In this document: in pieces, positions 6,708 to 14,633 of the stretch
How the letters are laid out: the number at the start of each line of letters is the position of its first letter
Numbering within the stretch: position 1 is the first letter of the stretch
Assembly (NCBI GenBank): GCA_965554225.1
Contig: CBEVZC010000060.1
Location: forward strand, 1-17,689
DNA: 17,689 bases
Direction: 5' to 3'
Origin: BMS3ABIN04 sp965554225
GTDB lineage: Bacteria; Bacteroidota; Ignavibacteria; Ignavibacteriales; Melioribacteraceae
Notes under the pieces: generated by a model
The model's input: the letters and a program-made list of their open reading frames with translations, nothing else
What the model was told of the DNA's origin: nothing
Databases searched by the model: none
Made by a program: the position numbers and the translations under genes

Positions 6708-7841
6708 ATGAACTTATTAATGACAGTTTTGTTAATTTTTATAAATTATTCATATTGCGCCAAATCATCTGAAAATTCAAAATTCAAATTTAAAAAGAGA
6801 GCCGTAAAAATAAATGCTGTCGTCGTTAATGATAATAATAAAGCGATTATGTTTAACCGAAAAAACGAGCCGAATGAAAATGCTTTTAGTATTCTTGTTC
6901 CCAAAGGCTGGAAAATTGAAGGAGGAATATTCCGGGTTAATCCAACTACCCAAGGCGGCCCTGCACAGTCAATTGCTGCAAAAATAGATTTTGCTGTTAA
7001 GAAAGATAAAAAGGGAAGTGTTATGATTCGTTGGCTCCCGGATATGTTATATTTTGATATACGTAATACGCCCGCCGGACAAATGGGTATGTTTCCGGAA
7101 GGTAGCAACTATCAAGGGATGACAGTTTCATATATTAAGTCTGCTGAAAATTTTATTAGAGAAATTGCTTTTCCATATGCTCACCCTAGAGCTGATAATA
7201 TTAGAATAGTTGAAAGAAAGAAACTTCCTGGTGTAATAAATAATTACTCGAAGAGAGTTAAACAATTAATGCCGTTTACAACCATGAGTTATGATGCAGC
7301 AATAATTAAATTTAGATATGATGAAAATGGAGGTCGATACGAGGAATCTATAGTTTCGTTGATTGAAGACTGGGGACAGCTTGGCGCGGGAATGTGGGGA
7401 AACAAGGAAACTTTTTTAATCAGAACGCCAGTTGGTCAATTTAAGGAATATGCTCCTGTGTTTAGTGTCATTCAGAATTCTGTAAAAATTAATCTGCAAT
7501 GGATAATTGGAGAAGTAAAAGGACAAGCAACTAGAGGTCGAATTGCGATTAACACTCAAAAAGAAATTCAAAGAATTGGAAAAGAAATTGCTGAACAAAG
7601 AAAAAAAACAAATGCAGAGATCAATAATGATATGTTTCTTACATTAACAGAGCAAGAAGAATATGTTAATCCGTATACAAAAGAGATTGAAGTTGGTTCA
7701 AATCAGTGGAAATATAGGTGGGAAAACGAAAGCGGAGATATAATTTACACAAACGATGAAAATTACAATCCGACCACGGATGTAAATATTAACAGAAACG
7801 ATTATAAAAAGAGTAATATAAGAAAAAGATTTCCAAATTAG
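6708..7841 (+). CDS. Exported protein of unknown function, 377 aa
   Basis: The start is ATG 6708, with AAAAGG 6-7 nt upstream; a longer frame reaches back into the previous gene and is less likely. Residues 1-17 (MNLLMTVLLIFINYSYC) form a short signal peptide; the Cys is not in a good lipobox. I do not recognise a named domain. Visible parts are an N-terminal domain (~40-130) with FSILVPKGWKIEGGIFRVNP and SVMIRWLPDM, a middle domain (~150-270), a charged helical stretch at ~280-310 (QKEIQRIGKEIAEQRKKT), and a C-terminal domain with NPYTKEIEVGSNQWKYRWEN and GDIIYTNDENYNP. The Asn/Tyr/Trp-rich tail resembles motifs I associate with other conserved hypothetical proteins of environmental bacteria. 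It is 35 nt after the barrel gene and probably in the same operon, so a periplasmic role beside the barrels is plausible. Confidence 0.75.
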   Translation: MNLLMTVLLIFINYSYCAKSSENSKFKFKKRAVKINAVVVNDNNKAIMFNRKNEPNENAFSILVPKGWKIEGGIFRVNPTTQGGPAQSIAAKIDFAVKKDKKGSVMIRWLPDMLYFDIRNTPAGQMGMFPEGSNYQGMTVSYIKSAENFIREIAFPYAHPRADNIRIVERKKLPGVINNYSKRVKQLMPFTTMSYDAAIIKFRYDENGGRYEESIVSLIEDWGQLGAGMWGNKETFLIRTPVGQFKEYAPVFSVIQNSVKINLQWIIGEVKGQATRGRIAINTQKEIQRIGKEIAEQRKKTNAEINNDMFLTLTEQEEYVNPYTKEIEVGSNQWKYRWENESGDIIYTNDENYNPTTDVNINRNDYKKSNIRKRFPN

Positions 7842-7938
7842 ATCTTAGTAAGGATTTCAATAGTACGAATTTAGTTTAAAAATTAAAAAAAAAGTTTTAT
7901 TTTGAGTATAATACTTACCAAAACTAAGGGAGACTTGT

Positions 7939-8424
7939 ATGAAAAAACTTATTCTTTTCACATCACTATTTTTAATGCTTTTTTCAACACATTCATTATT
8001 AGCACAGAAAATCAATTGGGTTGTAGGAGGTAGATTTGGGTTATCTATTGTTAGTGCGGGTGGTGGAAGTTCAACAGGCTTGCAGTTAGGCCCAATGGCA
8101 GAGGCAAAATTCAATAGAAATATGGCTGTTGGTACTGAGTTCAATATTAACACACAAGGTGGTACCCCAATTGAATGGGCGGATTATTTCAAGTATTATT
8201 TTGATGTGCAAGGCTCAAAGATTAAACCTTACGTTAATGGTGGGTTTAGTCTGTGGTTTTATACAGGAGGACCTTATTTCGGATTGAGATTTGGTGGAGG
8301 AGCAAACTTCCCAATCGCTCCAAAGCTTTATATACCGGCAGACCTGCAGCTCGGACCTGTATTTTCATCGGGTACCTCGGTGTTTTATTTTGCAATAACT
8401 ACCGGAATTAGATATGAGTTGTAA
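7939..8424 (+). CDS. Small outer-membrane beta-barrel protein, 161 aa
   Basis: ATG 7939 is preceded by AAGGGAG at 6-7 nt. Residues 1-22 are a signal peptide (MKKLILFTSLFLMLF, ending LLAQ). The mature ~139 residues are Gly-rich amphipathic strands (VVGGRFGLSIVSAGGGSSTG, KPYVNGGFSLWFYTGG, GLRFGGGANFPIA) ending in the aromatic strand ITTGIRYEL, as in 8-stranded porin-like barrels. A TATAAT hexamer at 7907-7912 in the 97-nt upstream gap could be its -10 box, but no good -35 accompanies it. It is transcribed alone, converging on the 8501-9112 gene. Specific function unknown. Confidence 0.8.
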   Translation: MKKLILFTSLFLMLFSTHSLLAQKINWVVGGRFGLSIVSAGGGSSTGLQLGPMAEAKFNRNMAVGTEFNINTQGGTPIEWADYFKYYFDVQGSKIKPYVNGGFSLWFYTGGPYFGLRFGGGANFPIAPKLYIPADLQLGPVFSSGTSVFYFAITTGIRYEL

Positions 8425-8452
8425 ATAGAATTGAAATTATTTGAATAAATTA

Positions 8453-8489
8453 TTCTTCAATAGGCATGATTTTTATGCCTATTGAAGAA
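8453..8489. terminator. Bidirectional hairpin between convergent barrel genes
   Basis: A perfect 15-bp inverted repeat, TTCTTCAATAGGCAT (8453-8467) and its complement (8475-8489), surrounds a 7-nt loop. It sits in the 76-nt gap between two converging genes, where a shared terminator is expected. The flanking U-tracts are weak on both strands, so stem strength carries the call. Confidence 0.75.
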
Positions 8490-8500
8490 AGAAAAATTAT

Positions 8501-9112
8501 TTAATTTAATGAAAAAAGAACTCCACCTTGTACACTAAGGTAATTAGAGGAACTTCCAGAAGTGGAAATAATGTTAAATTTAAGTTCACCATTTAACATT
8601 AAATTACTATTTGCCTGGAATACGGCTCCGCCTCCGAACCCAAATCCAAAATTACTATCTGAAGATCCTGGAACAGTTTGCTTTACAGTTTGAAAGCCAT
8701 TGTTATACGTGATATCGATATCAGAAGAGCTTGTGAAATGTAATCCCAACTCTGCTGCACCGTAAGGTTTAACAGCGCCCTTAACAAAATAATAACGTGC
8801 ACCAAACATTATCGGTATAGTCCTAAATGAACCACTAGCATCTATACTAGACCCCGATGGTGTTCCCGCGGGTAAGCTTGGTGTTTTTGTCCCAAATGTA
8901 AGAAATCCGACTGTACCGGTTAAATCCAGCTGGTCAATTACTCTATATAAAAAAGTTCCCGTAGCACCAAAGCCAACATTAGCGAAATCGCCAAAATCAC
9001 CAATAGGCAAAGCTATAACAACGTCCGGTTGAACATACATTTTGCCAACTTGAGCGTTTGAAATACTTACAAATAAAAATAGCAGTAGACTGATTGCAAT
9101 GACTTTTTTCAT
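8501..9112 (-). CDS. Outer-membrane beta-barrel protein, 203 aa
   Basis: ATG 9112 is preceded by a near-perfect AAGGAG about 7 nt upstream. Residues 1-20 are a signal peptide (MKKVIAISLLLFLF, ending SNAQ). The mature part resembles OmpA/OprF-type N-terminal barrels, with an opening loop (YVQPDVVIALPIGDFGDF), repeated Gly/aromatic strands (GARYYFVKGAVKPYGAAELG, FGFGFGGGAVFQ), and a terminal strand SVQGGVLFSLN ending in Asn rather than an aromatic residue. No peptidoglycan-binding OmpA domain follows, so it is a free barrel. It has its own promoter region in the 9113-9430 gap, shared with the divergent TonB-dependent receptor operon. Function unknown. Confidence 0.82.
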   Translation of the reverse strand: MKKVIAISLLLFLFVSISNAQVGKMYVQPDVVIALPIGDFGDFANVGFGATGTFLYRVIDQLDLTGTVGFLTFGTKTPSLPAGTPSGSSIDASGSFRTIPIMFGARYYFVKGAVKPYGAAELGLHFTSSSDIDITYNNGFQTVKQTVPGSSDSNFGFGFGGGAVFQANSNLMLNGELKFNIISTSGSSSNYLSVQGGVLFSLN

Positions 9113-9430
9113 ACTGATCTCCTTAAGATTACTGTTTTTAAGATGAATTAATTGAAATAATGTTTTATAAATATAAAGAAAATATTTTTGTTTGTAAACA
9201 ATTTAGTGCCACGAAAGCAATAAATACTTGCTAGTGAAAAATTATTCGAACGAAATTTAATCTTTAATAACTTTAATTACAAATCTCTGAAATATTTTGT
9301 TTCTTTGTTGTGAGCTTACACACAGAAATTTATTTGTAATTTCATATATAATCCTTTTTATTTCTATCTATGCTTTTCTGTTTTATTAGTGATTGTATTA
9401 AAAAATTCCTATCCGGGAAAAATGGAGTGT
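9113..9430. other. Divergent intergenic region (barrel gene / TonB receptor operon)
   Basis: This 318-nt gap is AT-rich and has no gene. It contains a small palindrome, TTGTTT-GT-AAACAA at 9188-9201, and a TATAAT at 9348-9353 about 80 nt before the receptor start. Both could be control elements, but no clear -35 or Bacteroidota consensus accompanies them. No riboswitch fold is evident. Confidence 0.4.
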
Positions 9431-11389
9431 ATGAAATTACCAATTTTGTTTTCGACCAATTTTTTCATTTTCTTTTTTATTATTTCTTCTTTAATTGCTC
9501 AAGATTCAACCAAAACCTATAAATTGAAAGAAATTACAGTCAGCGGTAAGGAATTCATAGAGCCGAAACCGGTCAGTGTAATTAATAAAAACATTATTAC
9601 AAATTCGGATGCTATTTCCGTTAGCGAAATTGCAAAGTATATTCCGTCATTAAAGCTCCAAACAAATTCGCGGGGAGAAAGCCAGTTTTTCTTGCGTGGA
9701 TACGGAGTGCGACAACTAGCTTTGTTTTTCGATAATGTTCCGCTCTCTATTCCTTGGGATAATAGAATTGATTTAAGCTTAATACCAACAGAATCAATAA
9801 ATTCTGTTACTGTGTATGGAGGTGTTCCATCTGTATTATTTGGCGCTAACACACTTGGCGGCGTTATTTCGGTAAAATCGTTTGTTCCAATAAAAAATAA
9901 GAATGAAAGCAATTTTACTATTCAGCTTGGAAGCAGCAGCTCTCAAGAATACAGCGGGAGTTACTCCAGAAAAATTAATGCACTTTCTTACTTAGCTTCA
10001 TTTTCTTACGATAAAAGCGATAACTACAATCTTCCGAACTCTATTAAGGATGCTTATACCGGTTCAAATGTTAGATTAAACAGCGATCATAAAAAGTTTA
10101 CAGGGTTTGTGAAGTTAGACTACAATCTTGATGAAAATTCAAAAATCAGCTTATCTACATCTTATATTGATGCTGAAAAAGGAGTTCCTCCCGAAACGAA
10201 TGTGCACAAACCAAGATTTTGGAGATACCCGCTTTGGCAAAAACTAACTTTCATTTTGAATGGTAATCATAATTTAAGCAGTAAAATAGGTCAGCTGAAA
10301 TATGCATTATCTTTAACAAAATTTAATATGAAAATTGATCAGTATGCAGATAGATTTTACAGAAAAATTGAAGATAATGAAGAGGATAATGATTTAACAT
10401 TTTATGGAAGAGCCGTTTATTCATACTTTATTGGAAGCAGCTCAATGCTTAGTCTTGCAGCAAGCGGACTAAACTCTACCCATGGGGAAAGATTTCTAAG
10501 CTCGGGTGAGATTGAAAACATATATGCTCAAAATATATTGAGTGTGGGTTCCGAATATGAATTTCATAAAGAAAAATATTCCATATTAGTCGGAGCCGGA
10601 CTGGATAATCAATCAACACCAAAAACCGGGAATAAACCTAAGCAGGAAAGTGAAATAACAGTGAACTTTAAAACAAAATTCGATTACTATTTTGCCGATA
10701 ATATTTCTACTCAACTAGTTTTAGGTAAAAAAACAAGGTTCCCAACTTTACGCGAATTATACTCAGGAGCGTTAGGAAGATTCATTCCTAATCCGAATCT
10801 AAAATCCGAAGCAGCTTATAATATTGAGTCTAATTGGAAATATATAGTGAACAAAAATAAATTTAATCTGTCTTTTTTCTATTCGCTATTAAATAACGGA
10901 ATCCAGCGGATTACATTGCCGGGTAAGCAGTTTAAGAGAATCAATAAAAATCAAATCAGAACTTGGGGTATTGAATTCAGCTCAAAAATTAATTTTACTA
11001 AAAAAATAAATATAGACTTTAATTTTTCGTATTTAAATTCATTTGCCAAAAATAAAGAGAGTGAGTTCCAAGATACATTAGAATATAAGCCACAAATAAT
11101 ATCTGGTTTTTTGCTAAATTATATTGTAGCAAATAATTTAAATCTTGACATGGAACTAAATTACATAGGGAAAGAATTCGGGCTGCGAGAGGGAAGTAAA
11201 TTTTATCAAAAATTACCGGATTATTTCTTGTTAAATCTTAGGATTTCTTATAATTATAAGATTTCAAAGAATGTTAATGTTGAAACGTTTTTTAGAGTTA
11301 ATAATCTGTTGGACAAACTATATTTTACACAATGGAGTCTACCCGAACCCGGTAGGCAATTTTTGTTCGGCTTAAAATTAAATTATTAA
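9431..11389 (+). CDS. TonB-dependent outer-membrane receptor
   Basis: The product is 652 residues from ATG 9431; ATG 9422 (three residues longer) is equally possible, and neither ribosome site is strong. Residues 1-23 are a signal peptide ending SLIAQ. A TonB-box-like stretch, KLKEITVSG, follows. The plug domain (~45-155) shows ISVSEIAKYIPSLKLQTNSR, FFLRGYGVRQLALFFDNVPL, and VTVYGGVPSVLFGANTLGGV. The remaining ~490 residues are a 22-strand barrel with typical late motifs (FPTLRELYSGALGRFIPNPN LKSEAAYN, FFRVNNLLDKLYFTQW) and a C-terminal aromatic strand, LFGLKLNY. It lacks the N-terminal carboxypeptidase-like domain of SusC proteins, and no SusD partner is present. The type is therefore siderophore/cobalamin/small-ligand rather than starch utilisation. 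It is the first gene of a three-gene operon (16 nt to the glycosyltransferase). Substrate unknown. Confidence 0.92.
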   Translation: MKLPILFSTNFFIFFFIISSLIAQDSTKTYKLKEITVSGKEFIEPKPVSVINKNIITNSDAISVSEIAKYIPSLKLQTNSRGESQFFLRGYGVRQLALFFDNVPLSIPWDNRIDLSLIPTESINSVTVYGGVPSVLFGANTLGGVISVKSFVPIKNKNESNFTIQLGSSSSQEYSGSYSRKINALSYLASFSYDKSDNYNLPNSIKDAYTGSNVRLNSDHKKFTGFVKLDYNLDENSKISLSTSYIDAEKGVPPETNVHKPRFWRYPLWQKLTFILNGNHNLSSKIGQLKYALSLTKFNMKIDQYADRFYRKIEDNEEDNDLTFYGRAVYSYFIGSSSMLSLAASGLNSTHGERFLSSGEIENIYAQNILSVGSEYEFHKEKYSILVGAGLDNQSTPKTGNKPKQESEITVNFKTKFDYYFADNISTQLVLGKKTRFPTLRELYSGALGRFIPNPNLKSEAAYNIESNWKYIVNKNKFNLSFFYSLLNNGIQRITLPGKQFKRINKNQIRTWGIEFSSKINFTKKINIDFNFSYLNSFAKNKESEFQDTLEYKPQIISGFLLNYIVANNLNLDMELNYIGKEFGLREGSKFYQKLPDYFLLNLRISYNYKISKNVNVETFFRVNNLLDKLYFTQWSLPEPGRQFLFGLKLNY

Positions 11390-11405
11390 AATTTAAGGAT
11401 AACTA

Positions 11406-12857
11406 ATGAGTAAAATTACCACTTTTGTATTTAACACAAATGATGAGGCAACAAAAAACACTTGTGATATTTTATCTACATCTAAATTAATTAATCATAT
11501 TAAGGTTATAGCAACTGGTTCGCAATTAGGCAAATATGAATCGATTCAAGTTAAAAAATTGTTTTCATCGGAAACGATGAAAACATTAATTGAGAATTCG
11601 GAATCTGAATTTACTTTAATTGTAACAAAACCAAATTTACAGAAACTTGGGCAGTTAGCCTTAGAAAGACTTGCCGGCGTAGCAAAGGATACGGATGCAG
11701 GACTAGTTTATTCTAATTATTTTGAAGTTAAAGAATATCAATTAAGCAAGCATCCGGTAATTGATTATCAGCTTGGCAGTGTAAGAGACGATTTTAATTT
11801 TGGTATTATGTTTTTAGTAAAAACAAAAGTATTAAAATCTATTGTAAACGAAATAACGGGTAATTACAACTATGCCGGATTATATGAAATGCGACTTGCC
11901 CTTTCAAGAAAATATTCGTTTTTGCGAATCCCCGAATTCCTTTATACCATTAGTGAGTTTGATACCAGAAAATCAGGCGAAAAACAATTTGATTATGTCG
12001 ATCCGAAGAATAGAGAAGTTCAAATAGAAATGGAGAAAGCTTGTACAGAGCACTTAAAAGGAATAGGTGCATATCTAAAACCTGAATTTTCAAAAGTGGA
12101 TTTTAACAAGGACGAATTTAGTGTTGAAGCCTCGGTCATTATTCCAGTTTATAATAGAGTAAAAACTATTGCCGATGCAATACGATCGGTGTTAAAGCAA
12201 AAGACAAATTTTAAATTTAATTTAATTATTGTTGATAATCATTCAAACGACGGAACAACTGAAGTTATTGAAAAATTTAGTGATGATGAAAGAATGGTTC
12301 ATTTAATTCCCGGAAGAAAAGATTTGGGAATTGGCGGATGTTGGAACGAGGCTGTTCACAGTGAAAGCTGTGGACGTTTTGCAGTACAATTGGATAGTGA
12401 TGATATTTATAGATCTGAAAATACACTTCAAAAAATTGTTAATAAGTTTTATAAAGAGAATTCCGCAATGGTTATAGGATCATACCAAATGACAAATTTT
12501 AATCTTGAAGAAATCCCTCCGGGTATTATCGACCATAGAGAATGGACTCCTGACAATGGGAGAAATAATGCACTGAGAATAAACGGACTCGGAGCGCCTA
12601 GAGCTTTTTATACTCCGGTTTTACGTAAAGTAAATATTCCGAATGTAAATTATGGAGAAGATTATGCTGTGGGTTTAGCCATTTCACGTAATTATAAAAT
12701 TGCACGAATTTATGAACCTGTTTATCAATGCAGACGCTGGGAAGGGAATTCCGATGCAGCTTTGAGTGTGGAAAAAACTAACGAAAATAATTTTTATAAA
12801 GATAGAATACGAACAATAGAAATACTTGCGAGGCAGAATAAATTAAATGCAGAATAA
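11406..12857 (+). CDS. Two-domain family 2 (GT-A) glycosyltransferase
   Basis: This 483-residue cytoplasmic protein has AAGGA 6 nt before the ATG. The C-terminal half is a complete GT2 domain: SVIIPVYNR at ~243-251, the nucleotide-site stretch VDNHSNDGTTE, the metal-binding D-x-D in LDSDD (D330, D332) and the catalytic-acid motif GED (E418, D419). A conserved NGLGAPRAFYTP lies between these. The N-terminal ~230 residues look like a second, degenerate GT-A-like half (AGLVYSNYFEV, DDFNFGIMFLVKTKVLKS, YAGLYEMRLALSRKYSF) without the D-x-D. No membrane helices or signal are present. It should transfer a sugar from a nucleotide sugar; donor and acceptor are unknown. The next gene's start overlaps its end by 11 nt, implying translational coupling. 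I recall this architecture as strongly conserved in Bacteroidota. Confidence 0.9.
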   Translation: MSKITTFVFNTNDEATKNTCDILSTSKLINHIKVIATGSQLGKYESIQVKKLFSSETMKTLIENSESEFTLIVTKPNLQKLGQLALERLAGVAKDTDAGLVYSNYFEVKEYQLSKHPVIDYQLGSVRDDFNFGIMFLVKTKVLKSIVNEITGNYNYAGLYEMRLALSRKYSFLRIPEFLYTISEFDTRKSGEKQFDYVDPKNREVQIEMEKACTEHLKGIGAYLKPEFSKVDFNKDEFSVEASVIIPVYNRVKTIADAIRSVLKQKTNFKFNLIIVDNHSNDGTTEVIEKFSDDERMVHLIPGRKDLGIGGCWNEAVHSESCGRFAVQLDSDDIYRSENTLQKIVNKFYKENSAMVIGSYQMTNFNLEEIPPGIIDHREWTPDNGRNNALRINGLGAPRAFYTPVLRKVNIPNVNYGEDYAVGLAISRNYKIARIYEPVYQCRRWEGNSDAALSVEKTNENNFYKDRIRTIEILARQNKLNAE

Positions 12858-13836
12858 GATTATACCTGAAACCGGGTTGAAAAAATTCGGTGATGTAAAA
12901 TTGTTAACCGGTAAAGCGCTTGCCTTACTTGAACAGCAAAAAACCGTTTGGGAATTATTGAAAAAAAATTATGCCAGTCTGGAAAAAATTCATATTAAAA
13001 ATTTTAATTTTAATGATATTAAAATCCGTTTGCAGTTTAATCCGGGTAGAATTCGTTCCACATCGGCAAAAGTAGATCCGGAATCGATAAAAGAACGCAA
13101 ATGTTTTTTATGCATAGAGAATTTGCCGGATGAGCAAATGGGTATTCCGTTTAATGATGATTTTTTGATTCTTTGCAATCCTTTTCCCATTTTTAAGGAA
13201 CATTTTACAATTGTAAATAAAATGCATGTACCGCAAACAGTCTTTGGGAATTTTCTAACGTTTCTGCAAATGGTAAAAGAATTGGGCGATAAATTAACCG
13301 TATTTTATAACGGACCAAAATGCGGTGCTTCAGCTCCGGACCATATGCATTTCCAAGCGGGGTCTAAAGGAGTTATGCCCATTGAAAGTGAATACGATTC
13401 TTCCAAAGAAAAGTTTGGCAAAATAATTTATGAAGAAGGCAATGCAGGGCTTTTTGCTGTTGATGATAATCTTAGGAAGATGTTTTTTCTGGAAGGTGCG
13501 GAGGAAAAAGAAATAGAGTCGGTCTTTTATAAACTTATAGGCAAAATGCAGGAATTGCTGGGAATAGATGACGAGCCGATGTTAAACATTATTGGTATGT
13601 ATGAAAACAATAAGTGGAAGCTAATTATTTTTCCGAGAGCAAAGCATCGCCCAAATTATTTTTTCTTAAACGATTCCGATAAAATTATGATCAGTCCGGC
13701 ATCTGTTGATATGAGCGGTTTGATGATTGTTCCAAGGGATGAGGATTTTGAAAAAATAGATAAAGAGAAGATCATAAAAATTTTTGATCAAGTCTGTTTT
13801 GGTAAAAATGCGTTTTACGAACTTTTAGCAATGTAA
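12847..13836 (+). CDS. DUF4922/HIT-like nucleotidyltransferase or NDP-sugar phosphorylase-like protein
   Basis: This is a 329-residue cytoplasmic protein. A CxxC (C86-FL-C89) in KCFLCIENLP is a likely zinc site. After it come the blocks FLILCNPFPIFKEHFTIV and YNGPKCGASAPDHMHFQAG. The motif H166-M-H168-F-Q170 is the H-x-H-x-Q signature of the HIT-superfamily branch that includes galactose-1-phosphate uridylyltransferase and plant VTC2/GDP-hexose phosphorylases. In that branch the middle histidine forms a nucleotidyl-enzyme intermediate. By analogy it may move a nucleotide between a sugar phosphate and phosphate or pyrophosphate. The C-terminal part (INIIGMY, WKLIIFPRAKHRP) repeats the HIT-like fold. 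The ATG lies inside the glycosyltransferase gene, with GAGG 13 nt upstream, so coupling is likely. Function by family analogy only; the DUF4922 name is from memory. Confidence 0.82.
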   Translation: MQNKIIPETGLKKFGDVKLLTGKALALLEQQKTVWELLKKNYASLEKIHIKNFNFNDIKIRLQFNPGRIRSTSAKVDPESIKERKCFLCIENLPDEQMGIPFNDDFLILCNPFPIFKEHFTIVNKMHVPQTVFGNFLTFLQMVKELGDKLTVFYNGPKCGASAPDHMHFQAGSKGVMPIESEYDSSKEKFGKIIYEEGNAGLFAVDDNLRKMFFLEGAEEKEIESVFYKLIGKMQELLGIDDEPMLNIIGMYENNKWKLIIFPRAKHRPNYFFLNDSDKIMISPASVDMSGLMIVPRDEDFEKIDKEKIIKIFDQVCFGKNAFYELLAM

Positions 13837-13899
13837 AAATTTACGGTTAAGTAAAAATAAGTTTCCTCCGGGATTCGAGTATAATAAATAAAGCATATG

Positions 13900-14063
13900 T
13901 GTGAAAGGTCAAACGTGAAAACCTGCGAAGCTTTAGTGAAATAGATTTCTACAAAATGTTTTTAACTTTAAGTACTTTAGACACTTCAAAAGCCCTTTCA
14001 CAAAGTTGCACAATATAAAACTATTTTAGTTTGTAATTTGAAAGTTCTACTTGCAATTTGCAA
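13900..14063. repeat. Short repeats in the gap between the GT operon and higA
   Basis: The 241-nt gap contains no gene. It holds a 9-bp inverted repeat, TGTGAAAGG (13900-13908) with CCTTTCACA (13994-14002). It also holds three 9-nt tandem units starting ACTT (ACTTTAAGT, ACTTTAGAC, ACTTCAAAA, 13965-13991) and a near-duplicate TTGTAATTTG/TTGCAATTTG at 14031 and 14051. It looks like a worn repeat region at the edge of the toxin-antitoxin module. Confidence 0.4.
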
Positions 14064-14077
14064 AAATATATTCATCA

Positions 14078-14341
14078 TTACTTTTTGCTCAACATTGCTA
14101 TATCAAGATCATAATCCATTTGCAGACCAAGCCAAAACTCCGGTGACATATTAAAATATTTTGCCAAACGAATAGCTGTATCGGCGGTTATCTTTCGCTT
14201 TTTTAATACTATTTCATTTACTCTGCGAGGTGGAACGTCAATTGCAATAGCTAATTTATTTTGACTTAAATGTAGCGGTATTAAAAATTCTTTTTCTAAA
14301 ATTTCACCCGGATGAAGAGGCGTAAAGTTTTTATTGTTCAT
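14078..14341 (-). CDS. higA: HigA-type antitoxin
   Basis: This is 87 residues from ATG 14341. A frame with TTG/ATG starts 15-18 nt further upstream exists, but the family normally begins just before the motif HPGEIL. HTH-XRE domain: PLHPGEILEKEFLIPLHLS, QNKLAIAIDVPPRRVNEIV (the helix-turn-helix), and the HigA signature ITADTAIRLAKYFNMSPEFW followed by LGLQMDYDL. Length and motifs match the VapI/HigA antitoxin family. It binds and neutralises HigB and represses the operon. It is the second gene of the module, overlapping the toxin gene by 11 nt, so the antitoxin is translated from the same mRNA. The ribosome site is a weak GATGAG inside the toxin gene. Confidence 0.93.
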   Translation of the reverse strand: MNNKNFTPLHPGEILEKEFLIPLHLSQNKLAIAIDVPPRRVNEIVLKKRKITADTAIRLAKYFNMSPEFWLGLQMDYDLDIAMLSKK

Positions 14342-14630
14342 TTTTAATCTCATCAACACTTAAAATCTCAACATCGTATAAATCCCTGTCGTTATACCTA
14401 AAACAAAGTTTCCAATTGCTATTTATCGGCACCGCAAATTTACCTTGTCTTTTCCCTCTTAATATTTCGGGTTTATTCAAAGGTGGAATTTTAAAATCAT
14501 TTGGAATTATTGCTCTGTTTAACATGCGTAATTTTCTTAATGCAATTCTCTGGATATGCGAAGGAAACTTTTCCGAATGAAAACGATTAAAGATTTTTTC
14601 GGTCTCTGTACAAATAAACGACTTTATCAT
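14331..14630 (-). CDS. higB: HigB-type toxin (RelE superfamily mRNA interferase)
   Basis: This 99-residue protein has the HigB/plasmid-maintenance-killer layout: an N-terminal helical pair (TEKIFNRFHSEKFPSHIQRI, ALRKLRMLNRA), the conserved loop IPPLNKPEILRGKRQGKFAV, and the C-terminal sheet with NSNWKLCFRYNDRDLYDVEI. Basic residues and the terminal LSVDE block match ribosome-dependent mRNA-cleaving toxins. It is the first gene of the module, in the toxin-then-antitoxin order typical of higBA. There is no Shine-Dalgarno before ATG 14630; the predicted promoter ends only 3-6 nt before it, so the transcript may be leaderless. The sequence is full length and probably functional. Such modules are often mobile; the flanking gaps here are repeat-bearing. 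Confidence 0.92.
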   Translation of the reverse strand: MIKSFICTETEKIFNRFHSEKFPSHIQRIALRKLRMLNRAIIPNDFKIPPLNKPEILRGKRQGKFAVPINSNWKLCFRYNDRDLYDVEILSVDEIKNEQ

Positions 14631-14633
14631 AAT

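Noticed and set aside
9308..9327. CRP-like site TGTGAGCTTACACA
   Set aside because: Only the outer TGTG/CACA pairs match, the spacing is wrong for TGTGA-N6-TCACA, and no CRP gene or other copies support it.
9113..9430. Possible cobalamin or other riboswitch ahead of the TonB receptor (GTGCCAC near 9209)
   Set aside because: Only one short B12-box-like fragment is present; the remaining conserved boxes and stems are missing, and the region is too AT-rich to fold as that class.
9431..11389. SusCD-type glycan uptake pair
   Set aside because: The receptor has no N-terminal carboxypeptidase-like domain and no SusD lipoprotein gene is adjacent; the glycosyltransferase is a biosynthetic, not hydrolytic, enzyme.
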